A model generated the notes under the pieces. The model made no database searches and was not told the origin of the DNA. It saw nothing but the letters and a program-made list of their open reading frames with translations. From Phragmites australis (Eukaryota > Streptophyta > Magnoliopsida > Poales > Poaceae): a stretch of DNA of 64,000 nucleotides. The position numbers and the translations under genes are program-made. The stretch is from NCBI RefSeq assembly GCF_958298935.1, contig NC_084924.1:21177819-21241818 (forward strand). The letters are read 5' to 3'. Every line of letters begins with the position of its first letter. The stretch's first letter is position 1. Shown here piece after piece: positions 20,376 through 32,430 of this stretch.

Positions 20376-20721
20376 GTGATCTGTATTTCTATAAATGCAC
20401 GAGTTGTGGCAGATTCGATCGATCTTCACCGTCCACCCAAATTGATCAAATGGTCACTGTACAAAGTTGGATCATGTTCCTCCTTTCAAATACTTTCAAT
20501 CTCCCATTATTTACTTTCCATACGTATACGTCCAATATTTGTCTTTCATACCTAGACTTCTAATGTTTCATGTGACCAAGAGCATATCGCAGCGGCCACA
20601 GTGCTAACAGTCTCCTGTCGGTCGACTGACGCCACGGTGTTGAAAAACCCAACTACCGTCATCAACTTAACCCTGTTGGTCGCCATGTGCCATTCTCGCT
20701 ACCCAAGAGGGTGCTGCCACC
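20376..20721. other. Unique-looking sequence, no gene seen
   Basis: Between the hAT-like element and copia element D. No LTR end, no long frame, no recognisable motif on either strand. Possibly intronic sequence of the candidate host gene. Confidence 0.5.
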
Positions 20722-21998
20722 TGTAGGATCAAGGATACCGATTAGAAGGGGGGTGAATAGGCGGTTTTAAAAATTAATTGCTAAGCGATCAAGAAAACTT
20801 GAGGAAACAAACTAAGGATCACTAGAGAAAATAAGAAGGACAACTAAGAGCTATGTTGAGGTTTACAACCCTAAGGTGACAAGCAACAATTTATAATCAA
20901 GGAAGATAAATTACTTGACGTAAATTGCATAAAAGTAAATAGCTCAACAATAAAGTAAATAGCTCAAAGATGACACAAGAGATTTTTCCTGTGGTATCGA
21001 TGATTTGCTGATCACCCCTAATCCACGTTGAGGTGAGTTCGAGCTTCAAACCGCTTCTTTATCAAGTATTCAATTCTCACACGAGAAAGGGCTCATACCA
21101 AGCAACATGACCTTAAGCCGAAATTGAACAAGAACTACTCAAAACCTCGATTCCACTAGCTAAGCCCACCGCTCCGGCAAGGCGTGCTCAAGCCTCTCAC
21201 AATCACCATCGCGGCTCCTTCACAATCTTCCTTGAAGGGCTCGATGGTACCACAACCTCCAAGCCATCTAGGAGGCGGAAACCTCCAAGAGTAATAAACC
21301 AATGATGCTTACTTAAAGGATCACTAGTGCCTAATTGCTCAAACTCTTTGAAATTATACACTAGATGCTTCAACCTCTAAAAGATGCAGTCACTAAGCCA
21401 AAAGAGAGAGAGAGCAAGGACAAGAGCTCAAGGTGTTGTATTTATGTGCTAGAGTTAAGAAAGGCATTCAATGAACCAACCAAGCCCTTATTTATACCCC
21501 TCAACACAAAAATTAACCGTTATTGTGGTGTTGACATTTCTGCGCAAGTGGTGGTCAGACCATAGCACAAATGACAGTTAGACCACCCACGTACAATGGC
21601 TACAGACAACAGTCAAATTTAATTCTAACATAGGCTGGCGGTCAGGCCGCCAACCAAAAAACCTTTTGTTCACGCACGGTTGGACCGGAAAGATACCGGT
21701 GGTCAGACCATCACAATCTTGGCGGTCAGACTGCCCACCAAGCAGAATCATTCCAGAGCCTCTGTTCCTTGGCGGTTAGACCGTGAGACAAGTCGGTTAG
21801 ACCGGGCATGAGATCAGAACAAAAAACCACCAAATCTATACATCGGTCAGACCACCCGAAGGGCCGATTAGACTGCCACTCTCAAGATAGAGCAGGACTG
21901 TTCTGACTCATATACAGCGGTCAGACCGCCACATGGGCCGGTCAAACCGCCAGCACTCAGAAACTCCCAAAGTCAGTCTTTTCTTCGGATTTTTCTCA
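20722..21998 (-). repeat. 3' LTR of element D (1277 bp)
   Basis: TGTAGGATC at 20722 to TTTCTCA at 21998. Homologous along its length to 25633-26909. Bases 21550-21960 hold an array of degenerate palindromes of the form GGCGGTCAGACCGCC. Confidence 0.85.
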
Positions 21999-23181
21999 AA
22001 CAAAATGAAGCAATATGAGAACGATTTCGAACAACCTTACTAAGATCACCAACAATTTGATCAATGGGATGGTCCTTGGCAATAATATGATGAACTCTTG
22101 GATGAGCTACCGGCTCTTGTAATGAATTTGATGAAGTGGTAGCTTGTTGTAATTGATCATCCATATCTTCCATATTTTGAGCTTGAGTTTGATCATTTGT
22201 AGTGGAAGAAGATGGAATAGCTTGAATAGAGATAGATGGATCATCCTCTAGCTCATCTTCCTCTTTCGGCTTGATGTCACCTATTAACATATTTTTTATA
22301 GCGCTTCTCAAGCATTCATTACCTACATCATCCAAATTTTTTTGCTCATCTTGAGAGCCATTAGTCTCGTCAAACTCAACATCATATGTCTCTTCACTCA
22401 AACCAGAATTTTGGTTGTAGACACGATAAGTTTTACTATTAGAAGAATAACCAAGTAAGTAACCTTCATCACATTTTCTTTGAAATTTTGACAAACGAGT
22501 ACCTTTCTTGAGAATATAGCATTTGCATCCAAATACCCAAAAATATGAAATATTTGGCTTTCTTCCAATAAGAAGTTCATATGGAGTCTTCTTTAATAGA
22601 TGATGACAATATAATCTATCTGATGAATAACAAGCAGTATTAATAGCTTCGGCCCAAAAATTGTCCAAGACATTATATTCTGAAAGCATTGATCTTACCA
22701 TATCAATAAGAGTTCGATTCTTCCTTTCAATTACTCCATTTTGCTCCGGAGTGTATTTGGTCGAGAATTCATGTTTGATACCCTTTTCATCACAAAAATC
22801 CACAACCTTTGTGTTCTTGAATTCGGAGCCATTATCATTTCTCACTTTCTTGACCTTGAAGTTAAACTTATTTTCGGCCTTTTTAGTAAAACTTTTGAAA
22901 GTATTAAATATAATAGTCTTGTCATGCAAAAAGAATACCCAAGTGTATCTAGAGAAATCATATACAATGACAAAACAATAGCTATTACCTCCAATACTTA
23001 CATATGTAGTAGGACCAAATAAATCCATGTGTAATAATTTCAATGGTCTTGAAGTTGACATGGAGCTTTTGTATGGATGTGAGTTTCCCACTTGCTTTCC
23101 TGCTTGACAAGAACTACATAGCTTGTCCTTGTCAAATTTCACATTTTTCAATCCAACTACAAGATCATGTTCAACAAACAA
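21973..23181 (-). pseudogene. Integrase region of element D, truncated at RT start
   Basis: A 402-codon frame. The first part has CSSCQAGK (end of the integrase zinc finger), then the catalytic core with LLHMDLFGP (D), RNDNGSEF (D) and EQNGVIERKN (E), all intact. The integrase C-terminal region has KCYILKKGTRLSKF and YLLGYSSNSKTYRVYN. A linker ends in VHHIIAKDHPIDQIVGD, which in copia elements precedes RT. Coding sense ends at about 22005 (RSHIASF). The last dozen residues are translated LTR. RT should follow and does not. Confidence 0.88.
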
Positions 23182-23645
23182 TTTAGTTGATTCATACCAA
23201 TATGACCAAGCCTTCTATGCCAAAGCCATCCTTTTGATGTCTTTGTTAATAAACATGTGCTAAAGCTTGCATCATTAGAAGAAAAATCACCTAGATAAAG
23301 ACTTGATCTAAAACCTTTGAAAACAACACTATTGTCCTTCATGCTAGATATGATCACAACATTTGGAGAAAAAGTGCATATAAGATCAAGATCAAATAAT
23401 TGAGCAACGGATAACAAATTGAAATTTAAGAATTTAACTAGTAAGACATTTGAGATAGACAAATCATTTGAGATAGTAATTTTATCTAACCCTTTTACCT
23501 TTCCTTTGATATTATCTCCAAATGTTATTTTGTTATACTCCGATCCATCATTGCTCATAGAAGAGAACATCCTTTGATTTCCGATCATGTGTTGAGTGCA
23601 TCCACTATCTAGCACCCAATGTCCTCCACCGGACTTGTAGTTCAC
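23157..23645 (-). pseudogene. Protease and integrase zinc-finger region of element D
   Basis: Contains HWVLDSGCTQHM, the copia protease active site (DSG), and near the end GWLWHRRLGHIGMNQL, the first half of the integrase zinc finger. It changes frame into the integrase ORF around 23170. Stops upstream separate it from Gag. Confidence 0.85.
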
Positions 23646-23902
23646 CTACAAAACAAGGTTAAGCTCTTTTAGGTACCCAAATTTGTTTGGGTCCTTGGAT
23701 GTTAGTCACCAAGGTTTTAGGCACTAAAATGGTATTCTTTTTAGCACCAATTATAGGAGTGCCAACAAATCTAGATTTAACAATGCCATTAGAATATCTC
23801 TTAAGAACATAGCATGAATCAAAAGAGGCATATGAGTTATCCTAGACATTTTTGCAATCTTTCTCAATATGCCCAATTGTTTTGCACTTCATGTAATAAT
23901 TG

Positions 23903-25574
23903 CTACCTTTCACAAAAATATTTTTGTGATGCATGAATGCTTTTACCCTTCTTGGGAACATACACAATGCCTTCCTTTTTGATGGAGAACCTTTGACTAT
24001 CCAAAACTTGTGTTAATTTGGATTCTCCAATATAGCATCTTGCAAGATCATTGGTTAGTTTTTGAACCTTTTCTTTCAATATGATATTTTCATCAATAAT
24101 GAAGACATCATTGCAAGATATAACTTTAGGCAAAGTAAGCAAGTCATCATGCAAGGTAGATGAATTCATACAAGGTAAAGTAGATACATCATCAAGAATA
24201 TTGCAAGATATACTCATATCTACTTTTGATTTGTTGGTTTCATGAGCAATAATAGAGTCATAAACTTTTTTAAGCATCTTATGAGTTTCTTTTAGATCCT
24301 CATGAGCCGTCTTTAGCTCCTCATAGGAAACTTGAAGAGAAGTGTGTTATTTTTTCAATTCCTTAAATTTTGCTCTTTCTTTGCTCATAAAATCATCAAA
24401 ACCATTGATTAGCTCAACAAGATCATCATATGAATATTCATCTTCATCATTTAATACCTTAGAATCACCTTTTGACATGAGGCAATGAGGTGTAGAGTTA
24501 AAGGTGCTTCCTTGATAGCTACACCAGCAAGACCCTTTTGTGTTGGCTTCTCATCGTCGGGAGTTGGAGTTTGAGCTTGCATCCGAATCCCACTCAACAT
24601 AGCATGCTTGGCCATCTTTCTTCTTCTTGTAGTACTTCTTGAAAACTTTCTTGCTATCACTCTCCTTCTTCTTTTTGGAATGTTTTTCTTCCTTGTTCTT
24701 GCAATTTGTAGCAATATGGCACTTTTCGCCACATTCAAAGCATCTTCTTTCTTCGAAGGGATTTCCTTTTGAAGATTGTCCCTTCTTACTATATCCACCT
24801 TGATATCTCTTCTTCTTCATAAATTTCTTGAATTTTCTCACAAAGAGAGCCATCTCTTCATCATCCTCATCATCATAATTACTCTCTTCATGATCATCTT
24901 TGCCTCTTGATGCTTGAGCCTTAAATGCGACATTCTTCTTCTTGGCACCAATAGCATCATCATGAAGATCCTCTTGTGACCTCTTGAAAATGTCATGAGT
25001 GAGAATATCACTCAAGATTTGCATTGGAGTCGTCTCCTTCAAGTTGGACCTCACAAGTAAAGTCACAATAGTATCATATTTGTTAGGCAAAGCTCTAAGA
25101 AACTTATGATAAAAATCAATATCGAAAACATCCATGCCAAGCCCCTTGAGTTCATTTATTATTCAAATGATTGAATATTTCTTTAATGCTTTCATTTAGC
25201 AACATAATAAATTTCTCAAGTTGCCCTTTGTAAACAAAAAGCTTGGCAATCTTAACCATGGTTGTACCCTCATAAATCTCTTTGAGCCTTTCCCAAATTT
25301 CATGAGCGGTCTCAAGCTTGCAAATACTATTGAACTCATGAAGATCTAAAGCACTATAAAGAACATTCATAGCCTAAGCGTTAGCAAGAGAATTCTCCTT
25401 ATCAACATCGGTAAGATTAATGGGATCAAGAATTACATAATCCTTATCCACAATATCCCAAAGCTTACCGCCCATAGCTTTAAGATACACGGTCATTCTA
25501 GCCTTCCAATAGGCGTAGTTTGAGCCCTCAAAGAACGGAGCCTTCCCCACATTGACATGAGTGTCACTAGCCAT
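23903..25574 (-). pseudogene. Gag of element D, broken into several frames
   Basis: Starts MASDTHVNVGKAPFFEG at 25574 with the copia Gag signature YWKARMTVYLKAM. It continues with TAHEIWERLKEIYEG (25152-25370) and FLRALPNKYDTIVTLL (24551-25135), where a CCHC knuckle CFECGEKCHIATNC is visible near 24700-24745. A Lys-rich tract follows. The C-terminal part is at 23903-24277. Stops or frameshifts fall near 25372, 25140, 24500 and 24290. The arrangement and long C-terminal extension resemble Sire-lineage elements. Confidence 0.8.
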
Positions 25575-25614
25575 AATCCTACACCGGGATGGTTAAATCC
25601 ACGATAAAGGAGTC

Positions 25615-25630
25615 CTAGGCTCTGATACCA
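25615..25630 (-). other. Primer-binding site of element D
   Basis: The minus strand reads TGGTATCAGAGCCTAG, a perfect initiator-Met-type site, two bases inside the 5' LTR. Confidence 0.9.
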
Positions 25631-25632
25631 CT

Positions 25633-26909
25633 TGTAGGATCAAAGATACCAACTAGATGGGGTGAATAGGCGGTTTTAAAAACTAATTGCTAAGTGATCA
25701 AGAAAACTTGCGGAAACAAACTAAGGATCACTACAGCAATAAGAAGGACAACTAAGAGCTATGTTGAGGTTTACAACCCTAGGGTGATATGCAACAATTT
25801 ATAATCTAGGAAGATAAATTACTTGATGTAAATTGCATAAAAGTTAATAACTCAATAATAAAGTAAATAGCTCAAAGATAACATAAGAGATTTTTCCCGT
25901 GGTATCGGTGATTTGCCGATTACCCTTATTCTACGTTGAGGTGAGTTTGAGCTTCAAACCGCTTCTCTATCAAGTATTCAATTCTCACATGAGAAAGGGC
26001 TCATACTGAGTAACTTGACCTTAAACCGGAATTGAACAAGAACTACTCAAAACCTCGATTCCACTTGCTAAGCACATTACCACTCTGGCAAGGCGTGCTC
26101 AACCTTCTCACAATCACCACTGCGGCTCCTTCACAATCTTCCTTGAAGGGATCGACTGTACCACAACCTCCAAGCCGTTTAGGAGGCGGCAACCTCCAAA
26201 AGTAATAAGCTAATGATGCTTGCTTGAAGGATCACTAGTGTCTAATTGCTCAAACTCTTTGAAATTATGCACTAGATGTTCTCAACCTCTCAAAGATGCA
26301 ATCACTAAGCCGAAAGAGAGAGAGAGAGCAAGGGCAAGAGCTCAAGGTGTTGTATTTATGTGCTAGAGTCAAGAGAAGCATTCAATGAACCAGCCAAGCC
26401 CTTATTTATACCCCTCAACACAAAAATTGACCGTTACTAGGGTTTTGACACTTCTGCGCAAGTGGCGGTCAGACCGCCCCCGTACAACGGCTACAGACAA
26501 CGGTCGAATTTAATTCTGACACAGGCTGGCGGTCAGACCGCCAACCCAAAAAACATTCTGTTCGCACACGGTTGGACCGACAAGATACCGATGGTCAGAC
26601 CGTCACAATCTTGGCGATCAGATCGGCCGACCCCGCGGTCAGACCGCCCACAAAGCAAAAGTGTTTCAGAGCTCTGTTCCTTGGTGGTTAGTCCATGAGA
26701 CAAGCCGGTTAGACCGGGCATGAGATTAGAACAAAAAACCAACAAAGCTATACAGCGGTAAGACCGCCTGAAGGGCCGGTCAGATCGTCACTCTCAAGAT
26801 AGAGCAGGACTGTTCTGACTCATATACAGCGGTCAGACCACCACATGGGCTGGTCAGACCGCCAGCACTCAGAAACTCCCAAAGGCAATCTTTTCTTCAG
26901 ATTTTCTCA
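25633..26909 (-). repeat. 5' LTR of element D (1277 bp)
   Basis: TGTAGGATC at 25633 to TTTCTCA at 26909. Contains the same palindrome array (about 26460-26870) as the other LTR and an AG-rich microsatellite at 26316-26330. A bare border with element E follows. Confidence 0.85.
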
Positions 26910-27863
26910 AACTGTATTTTTCAACTCTGTATGAAATGCAAGTCGGTTTCCCGGTTTGGTCATTAAACCACGAACGGATGGAGTGCATGTGGCATCGTCG
27001 CAAAGCATGCGTCGAGGTGAAGCTAAGTCGTGAAGGTGCCACGGTCGTCCGATGGATGAAGGAGAAAATGGAACAAAATACTCCCGGTGGTAGGTAGGAA
27101 TGTACTACAAGAGAGGGGTATTTTGGGAACAATGAAGGAAAATTGGGGGTTAAGTTTTCTAGGCTATAAATAGAGGGGTATGGCTGGTTGGGAAGCCCAC
27201 CCCTTGAGCCATCCATATGAGAGCCTTATGCTAGGGTTTTAGAGAAGAGGGAGAGGAGTGCTTAGCCTATATAATAGGTGAGAGTTTTGAGAGATAAATT
27301 TTTATAATCTGTCTAAAATAGGGCTGACCACTTTGAGTAATGAAGTTTAAGTTTTTGCATATGCTTGAATTCCGCTTCTTCTAGTTTCCTTCTATTGGTT
27401 CTTGTAAGTTTGCAAGTTCTTGGTGTTTTGTTGTTGATTTTCGTTTTTCTTTTCGAGCTAAAATTTCAACACGCTGGGAAGTTGTTTTTCTTGATGGTAG
27501 AGGCGTAAAATTCTAATACACATGAATATGTGATGGGATCTTCAATTTCCTACCTCTAGACCATCATATTGAAGAGTTTACTTGCTCGGTGATCTTATTT
27601 CTGTTTCATCCATCTACAAAGTTGCGAGCTTTTGGGCACAAAGACACATGGAATGGTTTTGAATGGAGTCTATGGTTCATGTTCCATCCGTGGAGTCATA
27701 TTGCCTTGAAACTTTTTATCTTGCTTTGTCTCTCTGAATATTTTGCTTCTGCTCAAGGTTTGAGGTGCATTGGGTGATTAAAAATAGGAGAATGTCATCT
27801 ATTTCGCAAGAAATTATTGAGACGCCTAGTCACCCCACTCTAATCACCACTTTCGGTCCTACA
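26910..27863 (+). repeat. 5' LTR of element E (left end probably truncated)
   Basis: Ends GGTCCTACA at 27863, two bases before the primer site. Contains a TATA box. The first part of the LTR (U3) appears to be missing, because no TG start or target duplication is found at the border with D. Confidence 0.65.
27163..27173 (+). promoter_or_regulatory. TATA box in LTR of element E
   Basis: GCTATAAATAGAGG in the expected position within the LTR, followed by pyrimidine-rich transcribed leader. Confidence 0.65.
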
Positions 27864-27865
27864 AT

Positions 27866-27879
27866 TGGTATCAGATCCT
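27866..27879 (+). other. Primer-binding site of element E
   Basis: TGGTATCAGATCCT on the plus strand, initiator-Met type, just inside the LTR. Confidence 0.85.
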
Positions 27880-27926
27880 GTTTGATCACTTGTTAATCGT
27901 AATCGGCTTTGTGATCCGTTGGCAAT

Positions 27927-29757
27927 ATGGAGAGAAGTGGGAAGATTCCGTTGTTTAATGGTCATAATTTTTTGTACTGAAAGGTGCACAGGGAGGCTTA
28001 TCTCTTAAGTCAAGGAAGTACAATTTAGGAGGTAGTTGATTCCAACTATGAGATCCCTGCTAGTCACACGATTTAGGTTCAAATTGAATAGTAAAACAAC
28101 AAGGCCAGAAATATTTTGTTCACAAGCCTAAGTCGAAATGAGTTTGATAGGGTTTAGTACCTCCGTACTGCAGAGGAGATCTGGACTACTTTGAGTGCCT
28201 TTCATGAAGGCACTAATCAGATTAAGGCCAGACGGCAAAGCCCATATAACCAAGAATACCACATGTTTGTGCAATGCCCTAGAGAGTCTTTAGATACCAT
28301 GTTTTCTTGCTTTGATGGAATTGTTAGCAATCTTTGATCAACTGGTGTTTTGCTCTATTCTAATCACAAGAGAGCGATCAAGCTTCTCTATGCTGTGGAT
28401 CGTAGCATATGGGAAGTGAAGATCTCGAGCATTGAAGAGTCATCGAGTTACGACACGTTAACTTGTGATGAACTCTTTAGCAAGCTCAAGTCCACCGAGA
28501 TAGCCAAGGCAGCTCGGATTGGTCTCAGAAACTCCCTATCTCAGAACATGGTGTTGGTTTTCGAACCTAGCGTTGGCAAACCAATATCGAATTGGTGTTT
28601 CTTGTGCTAACACTTTATCTAGTGATTTTGCTTTGTCTTCCATGGTCTGTATCATAGAGGAGCAGGTGGATGTGCTTGGTGATGAGGATCTTGTACTGAT
28701 CGTAAAGAAATTCACCCGCTTCTATAACAATCGCTGAGATCAAAGGAGGGGCAGTTCCCATGCCTGCTTTGAGTGTGGTGACACTACACACTTCAAGGTA
28801 ACTTAATAAGAAGGAAGACCGCGACCACGACTATGACAAATACAAGAAGAAAAATAAGAAGCCCTTCTTCAAGAAGAACTGTGACAAGATGGCCAAGAAG
28901 GCAGTGAAGGTGACTTCTAGGGCATTCATGGCAGATTTCAGCGACATCGACACCTCTTCAAGTGAGGAGGAGAGCTCGAAGGAGGATGAACTGCCAACAA
29001 AGAGCAAGAATAAAGCCAAGGACCTCACATGCTTTTGCTTCATGGTGGGTGATAACAACGACAACGACTCTGAGCTTGATCCCTCCGAAGTATTACCTTC
29101 CTATGACCAGCTTTCCATCTAAGTTGATACCTTAAATGATGCTCTCATTAGCTTGGATAGGTTACTTAAGAAAGCTATGCGTGAGTTGAAGGAGTTTAGG
29201 CCTAAGTATAAGTCTGTTTCTTCTGAACTTGCATTGCTTAGGTCTAGGCATGATGATGAGGAGTGTGAGAGTTGTTTGGTGGTTATGACAGAACTTGCCG
29301 AGCTTCACACTTTGCATGCTCAAGTTGCCAGTCGACTTGAGACTACTGAGAAGAAGTCTTTTGAAGAGGAGTCTAGGTCTACTCTCTTATGTGCTTGCAA
29401 GAATTGTCCTTTGCTTGCAAAAGATGTTGAACTGAAAGTCAAGCACATTAAGGAATTGGTATCTAGATTAGAGTGTGTTGGGAGTTCGAAGGATGTGCAG
29501 CCAAATTGTTCGACCTGCACCATCTTTTAGGACAAACTCAACTGGGTTAGAGGGCAAGTTGAGAAGCTTTTGATCGTGAATGAGTATCTCCTTTCTCTAG
29601 TGGAGAAATGCTTAGAGAGCAAAGGCAAAATAAACTTGATCTTAGCCAAGACCAAGATGTGTGCCTATAAGGCGAGTTTAGCTCTTGGGTTGGGTTTTGA
29701 GAGGATGGCTTATAATGGGGAGAGTAAGACTGTGTTCGCCACACCTACCACCCTATA
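27927..29757 (+). pseudogene. Gag of element E, broken
   Basis: Begins MERSGKIPLFNGHNF at 27927. Interrupted by stops (near 27980, 28338, 28606, 28736, 28806, 29120 and 29528), but copia Gag features remain: ESLDTMFSCFDGI, the core frame at 28350-28610, and a decayed knuckle CFECGDTTHFK near 28769. A Lys-rich then acidic Ser-rich segment follows (28840-29120). A long C-terminal helix-rich extension (29153-29757) contains CESCLVVMTELAELH and NCPLLAKDVELK, probably coiled coil. This long tail is typical of grass Sire-lineage Gag. Confidence 0.75.
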
Positions 29758-29847
29758 AGCTCTTGGGTTGGGTTTAATCAAGTAGACTTTGGAGAGAGAC
29801 CTTTACACTAGTAGATAGGCTAGAAGCCATTAGGATTCTTCTAGCAT

Positions 29848-31060
29848 TTGCGGCATCTTAAGGTTTCAAGGTGTACCAAAAATACTTTCTTAAATGGTTT
29901 CATAGAAAAAGAGGTCTATGTCAATCAACCCCCAGGTTTTGAGCACCCCAAATACCCTCATAGAGTATATAAGCTTAGGAAGGCTTTGTATAGGCTTAAG
30001 CAAGCTCCTCGAGCTTGGTATTATAGGCTTAAGTTTTTTTTGGGTATGAGATGGGATCTGTAGATAAAACTTTATTTACTCTTAGGCATGGCAATGATTT
30101 CCTACTTGTTTAAATTTACGTGGATGATATCATCTTTGGTGGTTTTTCTCATGCTCTTGTGGCTAAGTTTACAAAAACTATGAGTAGGGAATTTGAGATG
30201 TTGATGATGGGCGAGCTCAACTTCTTCCTCAGATTACAAATGAAGCAATGCAAGCAAGGTACATTCATCCACCAGACGAAGTACACAAAGGATTTACTAA
30301 AGAAGATCAACATGAGCGATGCGAAGCCCTCGACCACACCGATGGTTACCTCGACAATGCTTGATCCGGATAAAGATGGAGAGGAGGTGGACCAGCAAGA
30401 GTACATGAGCATGATTGGCTCCCTCCTGTAGATGACAGTGACAAGACTGGACATTCTTCTTGTGTGCGCGCTTTCAAGCTTCACCAAGAATGTCTCACCG
30501 CCAAGCGGTGAAACACATACTCAGGTACTTCAAGCACACCTTGGAGTATGGTCTTCGGTATTCTTCCACTTCTCTCTCTTTTAGAGGTTTCTCGGATGTG
30601 TATTTTGATGGTTGTAGAATTGACACGAAGAGTACCTCTAGTACCTGTCATTTCATGGGTACTTCTCTTGTATGTTAGTCTTCTCGCAAACAGTCTAGCA
30701 TTGTATAGTCTACTGTTGAAGCTAAATGTTTATATAGTTGCTGCTAGCTATTGCTCACAGATTTTATGGATGGTTGCTACTTTGAGAGATTTTGGGTTAG
30801 ATTTTAAGAGTGTACCACTTTTGTGTGACAACACTAGTGCTATCATCTTAGCCAACAACACAGTTCAACATTCAAGAACCAAACACATAGATGTGAGATT
30901 CCACTTTCTGAGAGACCACAATAAGAAGGGAGATATTGAGTTGAGCTACATTGATACCCAACACCTACTAGTCGACATAATCACCAAGCCTCTATATGCA
31001 ACCAGATTTGTCTATTTTAGAGGAGAGTTTAGAGTGTGCCATCCCTATGACATTGTGTGA
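29848..31060 (+). pseudogene. RT (second half) and RNase H of element E
   Basis: Starts in mid-RT with [20 protein letters not shown] and [17 protein letters not shown]. The catalytic strand is present in the altered form YVDDIIFG across a frame change near 30115. TFIHQTKYTKDLLKKINM and TPMVTST follow. RNase H is in shifted frames, with LCDNTSAIILANN, RTKHIDVRFHFLRDH and the copia end DIITKPL to CHPYDIV at 31060. Protease, integrase and the first half of RT are deleted between 29757 and 29848. Confidence 0.8.
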
Positions 31061-32430
31061 GGGGGAGTTACCCTTGTAAATACTCTACCTTACTTTTGAG
31101 CATTTGTATTGCATCTCATCATGTAAGATAATCATAGTAATTGAGCGTTGACTTGTATGTTTTTAGTATTTTCTTGTGATAGACTTGAATTTAGACTAAA
31201 TGGAGTAGTTGCGCAGAGCAATATTTTAATCTTAGTCTCTTCTTGATGCTTTGACATGAAACATCTCGAGTAAGCTAGCTTTTTCTAAGATAAAATTTGA
31301 CAATTTTATGAATTATGTAAGCTATGAAATGCTACTTTATTAATCACCATGTTCATAATTGATTAGGATTAATCAATGCTTGTGTTAAGACTAGTTTCAT
31401 GAATATCTTGCTCTAGAACTTCTTGGTTCAAGATAGTGGATTGGGGAACATTACACTATATTTTCTGTCTTTTGTTAAATGTTTAGCTCATGATAGAACC
31501 TTGGAGGAACATGTGTTCCTTGTGTCGCATAGAGTCTACTTAACTTTATCTTGTGATCATCTTGATAACTTGTGCAAATTGAATAATCATGAAAAATCAA
31601 GTCTCTTGTGCTAAAATGTGATCCAATACAGCTGTCTTGAAACCTCAAGGTGTTTGCCATACCCAGTCATGCGACACTTTGCTCGGATAAGAGACAACTT
31701 GAGGAATTGAAAAAGAGAGAAATGTGCTTAACTATTAATTCTTTTTAACCTCTTGATCAATCTAAGTCTTGATTTCATATGTGAGCGTTTGCAAAGCCAT
31801 ATGTCCTGAACTCTTGTTTGCCTAGTTTGAGGTTGAAATTGGCTAGTTCTTCATACTTGTATTGCCTCGACAGGAGTGGATGTTTATGTGGTGGTCACTT
31901 TGAATATGATTCGGCTATGTGAAGTTCAATGCGCCAACCAATTCTACGAGTTTACTTGTAAAGTTTTATGTCCTTGTGGCATTGTCTCTTTTTGAGCATC
32001 TATGCAATTGTGAGCTCCAACTTCTCTGTTTTGTAGTCATTTGACAATTCTAGCTCTTGCAAATGCTTTGGTATATACTTGTGAAAGCTCATTAGGATTG
32101 CATATTAATTCATTGCATAATATTTTATCCTTTATGTTTACATTACCGAAGGGGGACAAATCATGAAAGCAAGTCTCGAAGGGGGAGAAAATGTAACATG
32201 TGCATTCATCAAGGGGAAGCATAGGGAGAGTATATTTTGCATTTTTGTGTTTTTATTTGCTTTTTGGCTAGTCTATTCTTCTCTTCGAGTCTTTGCAATC
32301 TTCTTATGCAAAGTGACATGTTCTTGCTCTTTCTTGAGTTTTTTGTCACTTAGATGAGCTTCTTGTGCGATCTTCAAACCTTCATTTGTTCTTTGTGATG
32401 TTGTCAATGCACTCATCAAGGGCGAGATTG
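31061..32430 (+). other. Noncoding 3' region of element E
   Basis: Follows the pol stop. No coding frame recognised. Contains several polypurine-like runs (GAGGGGGAG near 31062, GAAGGGGGACA near 32150, GAAGGGGGAGAAAA near 32178, CAAGGGCGAGATTGAGA near 32418). The last sits just before an LTR-like start. Sire elements commonly have a long space here. Confidence 0.55.

Larger units (their letters stand above)
20722..26909 (-). mobile_element. Element D: Sire-like Ty1/copia retrotransposon lacking RT and RNase H
   Basis: Two LTRs of equal length (1277 bp), a good initiator-Met primer site, Gag, protease and integrase in copia order on the minus strand. After integrase the coding sequence stops at the start of RT and joins the 3' LTR within a few bases, so RT, RNase H and polypurine tract are absent. 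Flanks ccacc and aactg do not match, so no target duplication survives. Several frameshifts and a clear LTR divergence indicate an old copy that could move only with help, if ever. Confidence 0.85.

Noticed and set aside
20158..20563. Several open frames of 60-131 codons on both strands
   Set aside because: They overlap each other in the hAT-like element and its flank, have low-complexity I/Y/H composition and match no family.
26460..26870. Regularly spaced palindromic repeats that look like a CRISPR array
   Set aside because: Repeats are degenerate, spacing varies, they sit inside an LTR and have a partner array in the other LTR. The setting is a plant nuclear genome with no cas genes.
30149..30487. 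112-codon minus-strand frame opposite RT of element E
   Set aside because: Shadow of the RT/RNase H coding strand.
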